Assembly: GCA_905198865.1 (NCBI GenBank)
Contig: CAJKEB010000036.1
Coordinates: forward strand, 1-17,719
Direction of reading: 5' to 3'
Source of the DNA: an uncultured Eubacteriales bacterium
GTDB taxonomy: Bacteria > Bacillota > Clostridia > Monoglobales > Monoglobaceae
Length of the DNA: 17,719 nt
Position numbers and translations under genes: made by a program. Shown in pieces: positions 7,101 to 14,234 of this stretch (position 1 is its first letter; every line of letters begins with the position of its first letter). The notes below the pieces were generated by a model. That model was not told where the DNA came from. It worked only from the letters and a program-made list of their open reading frames with translations, and ran no database searches.

Positions 7101-10100
7101 GGATGTGCAACATAGAGCTGTACAACATCCTTGCCGGCAGCTGTGCCTGTGTTCTTGACGTCAACTGTGAACTTAACCGCTCCGTTTGCGTCAGCACTTG
7201 TCTTATCAATTGCAGCATTTGAATACTCAAAGCTTGTGTAGCTGAGGCCGTAGCCGAACGGATAAACCGGTGTATTTGTGTAATACTGGTATGTATGACC
7301 CGGATTTGTGCCGTCTGCCTGAATATTATAATCCGTATAAGCTCCGCTGATACCGTTAATGGTCTTGGTTCCGCCGGCAAGCTCCATCTTGCTTACATCA
7401 GCGTTCTTATACCATGTTGTAGTAAGCTTACCTGACGGATTTGTTTCACCGGTCAGAACCTTACCCAGTGCAGTACCCTGCGTCTGTCCGTTGTATGACG
7501 TCCAGAGGATTGCCTTACACTTATCCATAAACGGTTCTACGTTTATCTGGCCAACCGTTGACATTACAACTATTGTCTTGCCGGGATAAGCGTCGCAGAT
7601 TGCCTGAACATGAGCCTGTGATGTCGGGAGGTTTATATCGGTTCTGTCTTTCGACTCTGATGCGTCAGCTGTTCCGAAACCGTCCTGCTTCGGAACTGTT
7701 CCTGCGTATGCGATGATAACATCAGCTGCGTCAAGCTGCGTCTTATAGTTTGCAACTGAGAAGTCAAGAACTGTCGGGCTTGCTGAAATATACATATCAG
7801 CTGTGCCGTTGTATCCGCCGTCTGCGCCTGTGTAATCAGCGCTGCATACTGCATATGTGTCAAGGTCTGCCGTTGCCTGAGTTGAAACTGCCGCAACCGT
7901 CGGGCCGCCGTTTCCGTATGCAATGTTAAACGAACCGCCTATTCTGCTGCCTGTTGACATCTCAACCCTGACAGTCGCTACATCCTGGAAGTTGACGTTT
8001 CTGATTACTGCTGAGGCTTTCTGTGTCACATCTGTAAGGCTTGTGCCTGACAATGTCATGCCCGATACATTTTCTGCCTTGGACAAGTCAACCGCTCTGG
8101 TGCTTCCGTTGCTTAATACAAGCGTTACACTCTTAACATTAAAGAGCTTTTCGTCATTGGTAACTTCGCCGAGGTAGCTTACCTCTGTACCCTTGCTGCC
8201 GAGCTCCTCTCTGATGCCGTCAATCGGTTTTGTGTTCTTGGTAGGCGAGCCGGCATAGTCGCCAAGAGCCAGTGTGTTCGCCATATTACCTACAACAGCA
8301 ACATTAGTTACATCGCTGCCGAGCGGAAGTATATTGTCGTTGTTCTTAAGGAGAACCCATGACTCCTCTGCTGCTTCCTCCGCAACAGCTACATTTGCAT
8401 CGCTTTCAAGCACACTTGATGTAATATCCTGATATGTTGCCCCGTCATCAAACTCGCCTGTTCTGAATCTCTGGAGGAACAGCTCGTATACCGCATGCTC
8501 TAATTCTTCTTCGGTCATATAGCCGTTTTCAACAGCGGCAACACCGTACAGTGTAGACTTGTTTCCGCCGCCCAAGTTACACTCAACATTAAGACCGGAC
8601 TTATAGATTTCTGCTATATACTGTTCGCTTGGCAAAGTAGAGCTGCCGAGCATTCCTGTCTTGAATGCAGCGTTGTTAAGCATATATTCGCCGGCGCCGC
8701 AGTCACTTGTTACATATCCGTCAAAGCCCCAGTTACGTCTGAGCAAATCCTGAAGCAGATATTTGTTTGAAAGTGACGGGATAAAGTTATAAATGTATGA
8801 GCCGTTTCTGGTAACCGTTGTTGCATTATACGAGGACATTACCGAAGCGGGCATAACCTCCTCAGTGATGTTCTGGAATACTCTTGCGTAGTAGTTCCTC
8901 ATATTGAACTCGGTCATGAGAGACGAGCCGCTGCTGCGGTTTTTCTCGTTATTGTTTGCAGCAAAGTGCTTGAGTGTGGCTATTGTCTTGAGATATGTCG
9001 GGTCATCGCCCTGCATACCCTTTACAAACTCAGCGCCGAGCTGACTTGTGAGGTACGGATCCTCGCCGTAGGTCTCCTCGTTTCTGCCCCATCTCGGGTC
9101 ACGTGCCATATTGACCGTCGGGCTCCAGTATGAAAGATTATATCTGCTGTTCTTGGCTCTCGCCTCGGTTGATATAATATCTGCCGCTCTGAAAATCAAG
9201 TCGCGGTTCCATGTATTGGAAAGTGAAAGCGCTGTCGGGAATGAGGTTGCCTTACCCTGCCTTGCAACACCGTGAAGAGCCTCTTTCCAGTAGTTGTACG
9301 CATTAACGCCCAGTCTTTCAATCGCCGGAGCCTGATAGCCGAGCTGGGCAACCTTTTCTTCAAGCGTCATTCTTGAAACAAGGTCTGCTGCACGTTCTTC
9401 AAACGAATAGCTTGTATCCATATATATCGGGTCTCCGTTTGAGATATTTATCGATATCTTCTTTGTATTGCTGAGCGGAACGATTGAATCGGTACCGTCC
9501 CAGATGAAGGTTTTTACAATTCCTCTCTCCGGCTGTGCAATATCAAGCGTCTGAGAACCGCTGCCGTCAACTGCAACATTTTTGGATTCTGTCATTATCT
9601 CCTCGCCTGTGTCTGAATATACAGCCGCAAGCAGCACTGCATTCTGCGGTGCGGTCTCGTTCTTTAAGTATGTAACGTTCAGCTTTCCGTCAGCTCCGAA
9701 CTTAGTGTCTGTAATGGTATAAAACAGGTTCGGGTCAGCAGTGGGAACCGGCTTGGGCGTTGCCGTAGGCGCACTTGTCGCCGGCGGATTGGTAACCGCA
9801 GGTGCTGAGCTGTTGTAGAGCTTTACATATACGTAGTTACCGCAGCATGTAGTTGCCGCACCTGTAATATTGAGAGTTACGTTACCGCTTGCTTCCGTCG
9901 TTTTGAGTGTTTCTGTATTTACTCTGTAAGTATGCCACTCACTGTTGTTTACATTTGCAAAGCTTGCGATTTCAACCTCGCCTACCTTAACGCTTATTGC
10001 CATATCTTTCTGACATGCGGCATAAAGGTCAATCTTGTCATATCCGGATCCGTTTAAATCAACAGCGGGCATGGTTAAAACCGCCTTACCGCTGCCGTCA

Positions 10101-10348
10101 GTCTTGAGGTTATCCGGTCTTGAATAACCCGGATTATCCGAGTCTGCGCCAAATGCACCGCCGCCGCTGGTTGTAATCGAATCAGCTCCGAAGGTCAGTG
10201 TCTTTGAGCCGTCGGCGTTATCCGTAACTGTGCCGTAATCATCTCCGCTTAAGCTAACGTCGCCGGTCGCTGCATATGCCGGAATAAAAACGCATGACAT
10301 TGCAACCGCAATCGCTAAGATAAGCGCAAGACATCTTTTGCTTTTCAT
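4136..10348 (-). CDS. Giant secreted multidomain glycoside hydrolase family 3 protein with C-terminal rhodanese domain
   Basis: A 2070-residue exported enzyme. Residues 1-26 are a signal peptide (cleavage after AYA). Then, approximately: 30-180 a CBM6-like beta-sandwich; 183-206 a Pro/Thr linker; 207-300 an Ig-like module; 315-640 the GH3 barrel with DPRWGRNEETYGEDPY, KH (460-461) and the probable nucleophile Asp549 in GYVTSDC; 655-1030 the GH3 C-domain, interrupted at about 735-860 by a sandwich insert, with the probable acid/base Glu898 in ExxDR; 1040-1160 a fibronectin-III-like cap; 1165-1265 Ig-like; 1268-1335 helical; 1340-1455 Ig-like; 1455-1592 CBM6-like (WNTWSSAELTL); 1600-1690 Ig-like; 1690-1840 a further sandwich; 1855-1977 propeller-like; 1978-2070 rhodanese. 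The barrel (NYWKEALHGVA) is closest in form to beta-xylosidases; beta-glucosidase is possible. SD AAAGGAG is at 10363-10357. No SLH, sortase or dockerin motif was seen. The divergent AraC gene probably regulates it. Confidence 0.9.
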   Translation of the reverse strand: MKSKRCLALILAIAVAMSCVFIPAYAATGDVSLSGDDYGTVTDNADGSKTLTFGADSITTSGGGAFGADSDNPGYSRPDNLKTDGSGKAVLTMPAVDLNGSGYDKIDLYAACQKDMAISVKVGEVEIASFANVNNSEWHTYRVNTETLKTTEASGNVTLNITGAATTCCGNYVYVKLYNSSAPAVTNPPATSAPTATPKPVPTADPNLFYTITDTKFGADGKLNVTYLKNETAPQNAVLLAAVYSDTGEEIMTESKNVAVDGSGSQTLDIAQPERGIVKTFIWDGTDSIVPLSNTKKISINISNGDPIYMDTSYSFEERAADLVSRMTLEEKVAQLGYQAPAIERLGVNAYNYWKEALHGVARQGKATSFPTALSLSNTWNRDLIFRAADIISTEARAKNSRYNLSYWSPTVNMARDPRWGRNEETYGEDPYLTSQLGAEFVKGMQGDDPTYLKTIATLKHFAANNNEKNRSSGSSLMTEFNMRNYYARVFQNITEEVMPASVMSSYNATTVTRNGSYIYNFIPSLSNKYLLQDLLRRNWGFDGYVTSDCGAGEYMLNNAAFKTGMLGSSTLPSEQYIAEIYKSGLNVECNLGGGNKSTLYGVAAVENGYMTEEELEHAVYELFLQRFRTGEFDDGATYQDITSSVLESDANVAVAEEAAEESWVLLKNNDNILPLGSDVTNVAVVGNMANTLALGDYAGSPTKNTKPIDGIREELGSKGTEVSYLGEVTNDEKLFNVKSVTLVLSNGSTRAVDLSKAENVSGMTLSGTSLTDVTQKASAVIRNVNFQDVATVRVEMSTGSRIGGSFNIAYGNGGPTVAAVSTQATADLDTYAVCSADYTGADGGYNGTADMYISASPTVLDFSVANYKTQLDAADVIIAYAGTVPKQDGFGTADASESKDRTDINLPTSQAHVQAICDAYPGKTIVVMSTVGQINVEPFMDKCKAILWTSYNGQTQGTALGKVLTGETNPSGKLTTTWYKNADVSKMELAGGTKTINGISGAYTDYNIQADGTNPGHTYQYYTNTPVYPFGYGLSYTSFEYSNAAIDKTSADANGAVKFTVDVKNTGTAAGKDVVQLYVAHPGAGTGTTPAKQLKGFVKTKLLQPGETENVTIELNVRDMYLFDETAQKDIVPTGTYTAYIAKNASDTAISKTFSVTGTLASTLKTVKAIPDGVSLNGLICEDGTELESETQIKANLSAVMSDEVVYDLSKADVKYESSNTAAATVDANGTVSSGEYEGVATITCTVTINGVSVSDSFPVVNKLEIKPSASDIEAAQAQLKAAYDKLPRAAYSDTNWAEIEKIYSNGVSGINSARTKTELETLVAQKINNMNSVVMDNLTPKYTLSSVNPLHIDKGTIDYRDGGIPMYDDAVGTITNVSPYTGIQMQAFDENANPVDNSKIVWQIKKFDNSVRKVADIDSETGVLTVYGNGIIQITAANIEELTCRTLMVHVNMQIEGEYADNANGADLTDAQSGSSGGNDAGSTGTAWMEYKSVKLSNLESIVARYAGKNPGIINISLDKNSNSENLIASVNAAATGAWNTWSSAELTLNSETLYNAQLNGLLDEYGCATIYVQTNGTNLDYFRLNYIENNDEEPYTINKLLNKTDGRIKVTLGYRGSTLPTDVTLTATIAGKTPVTTTVKGPGEYEISAGAAEGETVSLVVTDASGKAISQTVDQVWYAPVDSEIVVYSLNSKYYDYSVLTGGSDGVAYTDTVNGLSGYGSWVNANSSASYVYSDVNEKTYSYAFTKAWQAGAGSTSKRCLYFTPKAPCKVTALFTGGEAVRSMTIYQSADNQITQPGTGSLKDFSLEITDTTKPVYVYGGSKNKQLYAIIVEYYGANPSAQSDDSAEDYDRPVQFTTWNGTDVVLTKNDLTGESKVWRANIDGSRTQLSTEYFYEADVSYSYNDKYTINKLAEYKDRLYAGCDNGLVIVFTDCMKCYKLKKAADIDIKDMSIVGDVMYATDGTTDVQILMSTIGGDSIEADEASVLVQNGAVLVDVRSVEEFAEKSVEGSVNISVDTIETGLAGYDKDTVLIFYCAAGARAATAVEKAKAMGFTNVYNLGSIDKLI
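4139..4417 (-). other. Rhodanese domain at the C-terminus of the GH3 protein
   Basis: Residues 1978-2070 read as a single rhodanese domain: the first half has the VDVRSVEEF signature and EGSVNI, the second has the active-site loop Cys2039-A-A-G-A-R-A (codon 4234-4232), then the usual AVEKAKAMGFTNVYNLG close. Rhodaneses carry persulfide sulfur on this Cys and are mostly cytoplasmic or periplasmic. The usual GH before the IxGAxNI motif is absent (KSVEG instead). The catalytic Cys and Arg are kept, so activity is possible, but sulfur transfer outside the cell is unproven. Confidence 0.85.
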
Positions 10349-10393
10349 AAAAATTTCTCCTTTATTTAGAATTTAAATTTAATTATTTAATAC

Positions 10394-10422
10394 TTGTATT
10401 TTATCATCTTGTGAATTATAAT
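10394..10422 (+). promoter_or_regulatory. Sigma-A type promoter of the AraC regulator
   Basis: TTGTAT (10394-10399), a 17-bp spacer and a perfect TATAAT (10417-10422). The predicted transcript start is near 10429, which falls inside an upstream in-frame extension from 10411 and so supports the later GTG start at 10495. Confidence 0.7.
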
Positions 10423-10494
10423 AAAAGTCATAATGATAAAAAAAGTAGTCAAAAATTGCTGTGTATTTTTTTGTATTTAAGGAGATGGATTAAA

Positions 10495-11283
10495 GTGATT
10501 CCGTTTTACGAATTTCAGACGTCGGATTTGACAGTTATACATAACACACGCGAGCTGTACTTTCACTCGCATCTGCACGATCAAGTTGAGATTGTTTATG
10601 TATTTTCCGACGGACAGCACATGAATATCGACGGTAAGGATTATGAAATCAAAGCTGGTCAAGCAGCGATTATTTTCCCCGACACCGTGCATCATTATTA
10701 CAGAAACGAGCGGCGCTCTACTGAAGAGGTTCTTATAATCAGCAGTCCTAAGCTGTACGGCGGAGTTTTTCCCGACCTCAACGAAATGAAGTCCGAAACT
10801 CCGGTCATTACGGGAATTGACGAAGCGACAGACTTTGCGTTCCGTCAGATTGCAGCATGCTCAGCCTTCGCCGAAAAGCTCGGCTGGTCTATTGTTATAA
10901 TTTCAAAGCTGATAGACAAGCTTGAGCTTAAAAAGAATTCGGGGGCGCCGGTGGAACATCTGACGCAAAAGATGGTGCATTACATAGGACAGAACTTCAA
11001 GCAGGACATAACGCTTGACACTCTTGCTGAGGAATTCTCGGTCAGCAAGTATTATATCTCACACATATTTTCAGACAAAATAAAGATAAACTTCCGAAAC
11101 TATCTTGCCCTTATACGGGCAGAATACGCCGCAGGACTGATACGAAGCACAAGCGACAGCATAACCAACATCTGCGGCTGTTCGGGCTTCACAAGTCAGC
11201 GTACCTTTAACCGTGCGTTCAAGCAAATATACGGCATGACGCCCAGGGAATACAAGAATAATATAGGGGAGCTTTATAAATAA
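10495..11283 (+). CDS. AraC/XylS-family transcriptional regulator with cupin sensor domain
   Basis: A 262-residue regulator. Residues 1-90 form a cupin-like sensor (HSHLHDQVEIVYV with H24, H26, H28; then the GQAAIIFPDTVHHY strand pair), which in this family binds a sugar or other small ligand. Residues 160-260 form the AraC DNA-binding domain, with two helix-turn-helix units near 172-191 (LDTLAEEFSVSKYYISHIF) and 222-243 (ending in GFTSQRTFNRAFK), then GMTPREYK. The GTG at 10495 is chosen because AAGGAG stands 10 bases upstream (10479-10484); an in-frame start at 10411 would precede the expected transcript start. It diverges from the GH3 gene across a 146-bp AT-rich gap, the usual layout for a regulator of polysaccharide use. 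Ligand unknown. Confidence 0.92.
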   Translation: MIPFYEFQTSDLTVIHNTRELYFHSHLHDQVEIVYVFSDGQHMNIDGKDYEIKAGQAAIIFPDTVHHYYRNERRSTEEVLIISSPKLYGGVFPDLNEMKSETPVITGIDEATDFAFRQIAACSAFAEKLGWSIVIISKLIDKLELKKNSGAPVEHLTQKMVHYIGQNFKQDITLDTLAEEFSVSKYYISHIFSDKIKINFRNYLALIRAEYAAGLIRSTSDSITNICGCSGFTSQRTFNRAFKQIYGMTPREYKNNIGELYK

Positions 11284-11289
11284 AAAATC

Positions 11290-11308
11290 AGGGGACTCTT
11301 CGTCCCCT
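11290..11308 (-). terminator. Terminator of the aminotransferase gene
   Basis: AGGGGAC (11290-11296) and GTCCCCT (11302-11308) form a perfect 7-bp stem with a 5-base loop. On the minus strand it is followed by GATTTTTTATTT, a good T-tract. It lies between convergent genes; on the plus strand an A-tract precedes it, so the AraC gene may share it. A very similar stem with the same 3' flank occurs at 13261-13277. Confidence 0.8.
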
Positions 11309-11316
11309 GAAACCCA

Positions 11317-12510
11317 TTATTTGCAGCTTTTGATAAACGCTTCCATTCTGCTCAGTGCCTCGTTTATATTCTCTATCGAATACGCATATGAGCAGCGGAT
11401 AAAGCCCTCTCCGCTTTCGCCGAATGCGCTGCCGGGTACGACCGCAAGTTTCTTGTCATAGAGCAGCTTTTCACAGAACGAATTTGAATCAAGACCTGTA
11501 CTCTTTATGCACGGAAAGCAGTAAAACGCGCCTCTCGGCTCGAAGCAGTCAAGACCCATTGAGTTAAAGCCCTTGACTATTACCTGACGGCGGTAATCAT
11601 ACTCACGCCGCATCATTTCGATATCTTCATCACCGTTTTTAAGCGCCTCAATCGCCGCATACTGCGCAGTTGTCGGCGCGGACATTATCGCATACTGATG
11701 AACCTTTGTCATAGCCTTTATAAGCGCAGGATGCCCGAGCGCATAGCCCAGACGCCAGCCCGTCATGGCATACGCCTTTGAAAATCCGCTGACAATAACA
11801 GTTCTTTCATACATTCCGTCTATTTCCGCAATCGACACATGACGCTTACTGCTGTATGTAAGCTCTGCGTATATCTCATCGGACAAGACCATAATGTCAG
11901 TCCCTCTTAAGACCTCTGCTATTCCCTCAAGGTCGTCTCTTGTCATCACCGCTCCGGTCGGATTATTCGGGAACGGCAGAACCAGCGCCTTAGTTTTCGG
12001 CGTTATCGCCGCCTTAAGCTCCTGAGGTGTGAGACGGAATTCGTTTTCCGCCTTTGTTTCGATAATTACCGGAACACCGCCGGCAAGCTGAACAATCGGC
12101 TTGTAGCAGACGAAGCTGGGTTCGCACACCAGCACCTCGTCGCCCGGCTCAACGATTGAGCGTATAAACAAATCTATAGCCTCGCTTCCGCCGACTGTCA
12201 CAACCACCTGGCTCATCGGGTCATAGGTCAAATCAAAGCGGCGCTTCATGTAATTGCATATTTCCTGTCTCAATTCCTTAAGACCCGCGTTTGACGTATA
12301 ATGCGTATGACCCTTTTCAAGAGAATATATTCCCTCATCTCTGATATGCCAGGGCGTAACAAAATCAGGCTCGCCGACGCCCAATGAAATGCAGTCCTTC
12401 ATCTCTGCCGCAATGTCAAAAAATCGTCTGATGCCCGACGGAGGCATACTGCTTACCGTATTATTTATCATCTTCTCGGGACAAAAGCCCGTGCTTTCGT
12501 TTAAACTCAT
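11317..12510 (-). CDS. PLP-dependent class I/II aminotransferase (AlaT/AspC-like)
   Basis: A 397-residue fold-type I aminotransferase of normal length, moving amino groups between an amino acid and a 2-oxo acid with pyridoxal phosphate in the cytoplasm. Visible residues: the GEPDF motif (46-50), NNPTG (182-186, with N183), D211-E-I-Y214, the PLP Lys245 in SKAYAMTGWRLGY, and a late Arg in GFIRCSYA that normally binds substrate carboxylate. Its ATG overlaps the stop of the preceding Lrp-type gene by 4 bp (ATGA, 12510-12507), so translation is probably coupled. A Lrp regulator directly before an aminotransferase resembles the alaR-alaT pair of Bacillus subtilis (alanine transaminase), so an alanine or related role is plausible but substrate is not shown by the sequence. 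Confidence 0.92.
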   Translation of the reverse strand: MSLNESTGFCPEKMINNTVSSMPPSGIRRFFDIAAEMKDCISLGVGEPDFVTPWHIRDEGIYSLEKGHTHYTSNAGLKELRQEICNYMKRRFDLTYDPMSQVVVTVGGSEAIDLFIRSIVEPGDEVLVCEPSFVCYKPIVQLAGGVPVIIETKAENEFRLTPQELKAAITPKTKALVLPFPNNPTGAVMTRDDLEGIAEVLRGTDIMVLSDEIYAELTYSSKRHVSIAEIDGMYERTVIVSGFSKAYAMTGWRLGYALGHPALIKAMTKVHQYAIMSAPTTAQYAAIEALKNGDEDIEMMRREYDYRRQVIVKGFNSMGLDCFEPRGAFYCFPCIKSTGLDSNSFCEKLLYDKKLAVVPGSAFGESGEGFIRCSYAYSIENINEALSRMEAFIKSCK

Positions 12511-13007
12511 AATGAAATTACCTCTCTTTCATCGGGCGCAGGCTTAGCGCAGATAACGCCGTCGTACTTATAGCGTTTAAGCACAAAGTGAGTCGCCGTG
12601 CCGACAACCGACTCCATCGGAGCCAGATGCTCAGAAACAAACAGAGAAATTTCTTTTATATTTGAGCCTTCAACGGTTATGCCGAAGTCATATGCTCCGC
12701 TCATAAGATTGACAGCCTTGACCTCGGGATACTGGTATATCCGCTCCGCAATACGGTCAAATCCCTCATTGCGCTGCGGTGTAACTCGGAGTTCGATATA
12801 TGCGGTAACCGACTCGGGACCCGATGCCTTATCCCAGTTGACTTTTGCGCCGTAGCCTAAGATTGTTCCGTCGTTTTCGAGCTTATCGATAATGGCGGCG
12901 GCCTCGGCAACAGGAATATTTACCATTGTAGCAATCTCTTCAAGAGAAAGCTTGCAATTATTGTGAAGAATATCGAGTACCTTGTCTGAATTTGAATAAT
13001 TTGACAT
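12507..13007 (-). CDS. Lrp/AsnC-family transcriptional regulator
   Basis: A 166-residue protein with an N-terminal winged helix-turn-helix (8-52; LSLEEIATMVNIPVAEAAAIIDKLENDGTI region) and a C-terminal RAM ligand-binding domain (65-145; AVNLMSGAYDFGI). Lrp/AsnC proteins form dimers and octamers and respond to amino acids. The ATG at 13007 is chosen: GGAGG lies at 13020-13016, 8 bases upstream. A TTG start at 13022 would overlap that SD and is rejected. Its last four bases overlap the start of the aminotransferase gene, which makes that gene the probable target together with itself. The C-terminal tail past 150 is charged and not conserved in form. Confidence 0.92.
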   Translation of the reverse strand: MSNYSNSDKVLDILHNNCKLSLEEIATMVNIPVAEAAAIIDKLENDGTILGYGAKVNWDKASGPESVTAYIELRVTPQRNEGFDRIAERIYQYPEVKAVNLMSGAYDFGITVEGSNIKEISLFVSEHLAPMESVVGTATHFVLKRYKYDGVICAKPAPDEREVISL

Positions 13008-13049
13008 AAATCTTTCCTCCAAAAATAATCTTTCAAAAATATTTTTAAT

Positions 13050-13078
13050 ATAATATCATTTTTATGCTGATACGTCAA
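13050..13078 (-). promoter_or_regulatory. Promoter of the Lrp-aminotransferase operon
   Basis: On the minus strand TTGACG (13078-13073), a 17-bp spacer and TATTAT (13055-13050), followed by a leader of about 35 bases to the ATG at 13007. Confidence 0.7.
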
Positions 13079-13126
13079 TAGATGTAATTTAAATTTAATT
13101 CGCCCACCCTATTGCGCTCTGTTATA

Positions 13127-13210
13127 CAACTAACGAGTGTTATTGACTTTGGCCGCTATGATAACAACACTCAGTTTTACGCATACGAACCTTTCAGGTT
13201 CGGTCACAGC
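13127..13210 (+). repeat. Dispersed intergenic repeat, copy 3
   Basis: It aligns with copy 2 from CAACT through the core GTGTTATTGACTTTGG (13137-13152), CTATG, GCATACG and CGGTCACA. At 13186-13202 it has the hairpin CGAACCT-ttc-AGGTTCG, at the place where copy 2 has CGCAATC-aaa-GATTGCG. Four of the five inner base pairs differ and all four are compensated. It sits in the 333-base gap between the Lrp gene and the zinc-ribbon gene. The rest of that gap holds the Lrp promoter, the hairpin at 13261 and no supportable ORF. Confidence 0.65.
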
Positions 13211-13260
13211 CGCCTCCGCCCCGAGCGCTGTTCATTGCACCCATTGGGTACAAGCCAATT

Positions 13261-13277
13261 AGGGGACACTGTCCCCT
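13261..13277. repeat. GGGGAC hairpin, possible terminator
   Basis: AGGGGAC-act-GTCCCCT, a perfect 7-bp stem with a 3-base loop, followed by AAAACCCC. The stem and the RAAACCC flank match the terminator at 11290-11308. It is downstream of the minus-strand zinc-ribbon gene, but no T-tract follows directly on that strand, so termination here is uncertain. A short ACCCATTGGGT palindrome lies beside it (from 13239). Confidence 0.5.
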
Positions 13278-13355
13278 AAAACCCCTTGCTGCAAATAATA
13301 TTGAAGTGTGCGCACAAATTGAGGTGTAAAAAGCTCAAACGTATTTACAAAATGA

Positions 13356-14174
13356 TCACGCCATTATAACCAGCTCATTATCGGAATTCATATGATATAT
13401 AATCAAATACTCATAGAAATTGCTGTCGCCCAGAGTATATTTCTCGTATGAATTCTGACCCTTAACCTCAAACTCCGACTGCTTAAAGCCTTTTTCCTTG
13501 AGGACTTCTATATACTTATTATATGCGTCGTTATTAATCTCGTAGGTATAATATGTGTTTCCGTCCTCAGTTTCAGACTTTTTAAGGCTTACCCCGGTCA
13601 CACTCTCAAACTTGGGTATCGTCGAATTTGCATAATACTCATATGTTCCATCGCCTGACGGCCACTTATACCCCTCGTCGGTCGGATACTTTCCGTTTTC
13701 GTCCGCAGGCCACCACGGTCCCGCAGTCGGCTTGGGCGCAGGCGATACATTTGGTTTAGTCTGACTGCCGCCTCCGCTCTGACCGCCGCCGTACATTCCG
13801 TAACCGCCGTAATATCCGTAAAAATCGTCATCATCATCAAAATATTCCCATGGCTGTGCGCCGTTATAATCATCACTGAAGTATTCGTCTATACTCTGAT
13901 GCGTATTTCTTGACTCTTTGCTTTGAGTATAACGTCCGAAAGCGTTGACGCAGGATATTACAATCGTCACCGCAAGCGCTGCCGCACCTATTGCATATGC
14001 GATTTCCTTTTTCCAGAGTCTCTTTTCTCCGCTTGTAACCTCGGCGTTGACGGTCTGACCTGATGTATATCCCGCATTAACTCCGGAGCTTGCTCCGTTA
14101 TTCACCATTTTCCCGCAGGAGGTGCAAAATCTTGCACCGTCAGGTAATTGCTTTCCGCAATTATTACAATACAT
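13356..14174 (-). CDS. Zinc-ribbon single-pass membrane protein of unknown function
   Basis: A 272-residue protein. Residues 1-22 are a zinc ribbon with two CxxC knuckles (C3, C6, C17, C20), as in the zinc_ribbon_2-type domains found at the N-terminus of many Gram-positive membrane proteins. Residues 56-79 form one hydrophobic helix. The part expected outside begins with an acidic stretch, then a run rich in Asp, Tyr and Gly (110-137; DDDDDFYGYYGGYGMYGGG), a Pro-rich linker (141-156), and a compact C-terminal domain (about 178-272) with many aromatic residues. The topology puts the ribbon in the cytoplasm and the C-domain outside. SD AAGGAG is 7 bases before the ATG (14187-14182). It stands alone between a possible weak terminator and the aldo/keto reductase. 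Function not recognised. Confidence 0.8.
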   Translation of the reverse strand: MYCNNCGKQLPDGARFCTSCGKMVNNGASSGVNAGYTSGQTVNAEVTSGEKRLWKKEIAYAIGAAALAVTIVISCVNAFGRYTQSKESRNTHQSIDEYFSDDYNGAQPWEYFDDDDDFYGYYGGYGMYGGGQSGGGSQTKPNVSPAPKPTAGPWWPADENGKYPTDEGYKWPSGDGTYEYYANSTIPKFESVTGVSLKKSETEDGNTYYTYEINNDAYNKYIEVLKEKGFKQSEFEVKGQNSYEKYTLGDSNFYEYLIIYHMNSDNELVIMA

Positions 14175-14234
14175 AAAATCACTCCTTGTAATTGCGATAT
14201 ATATCTTGAGTTAATTATATTTTTATACTTATTC

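Noticed and set aside
10411..10494. N-terminal extension of the AraC regulator from a GTG at 10411
   Set aside because: It precedes the expected transcript start (the -10 is at 10417-10422) and has no SD. The GTG at 10495 has AAGGAG 10 bases upstream.
13023..13355. T-box or riboswitch leader before the Lrp-aminotransferase operon
   Set aside because: The mapped promoter leaves a leader of only about 35 bases, too short for these elements, and no T-box sequence was seen.
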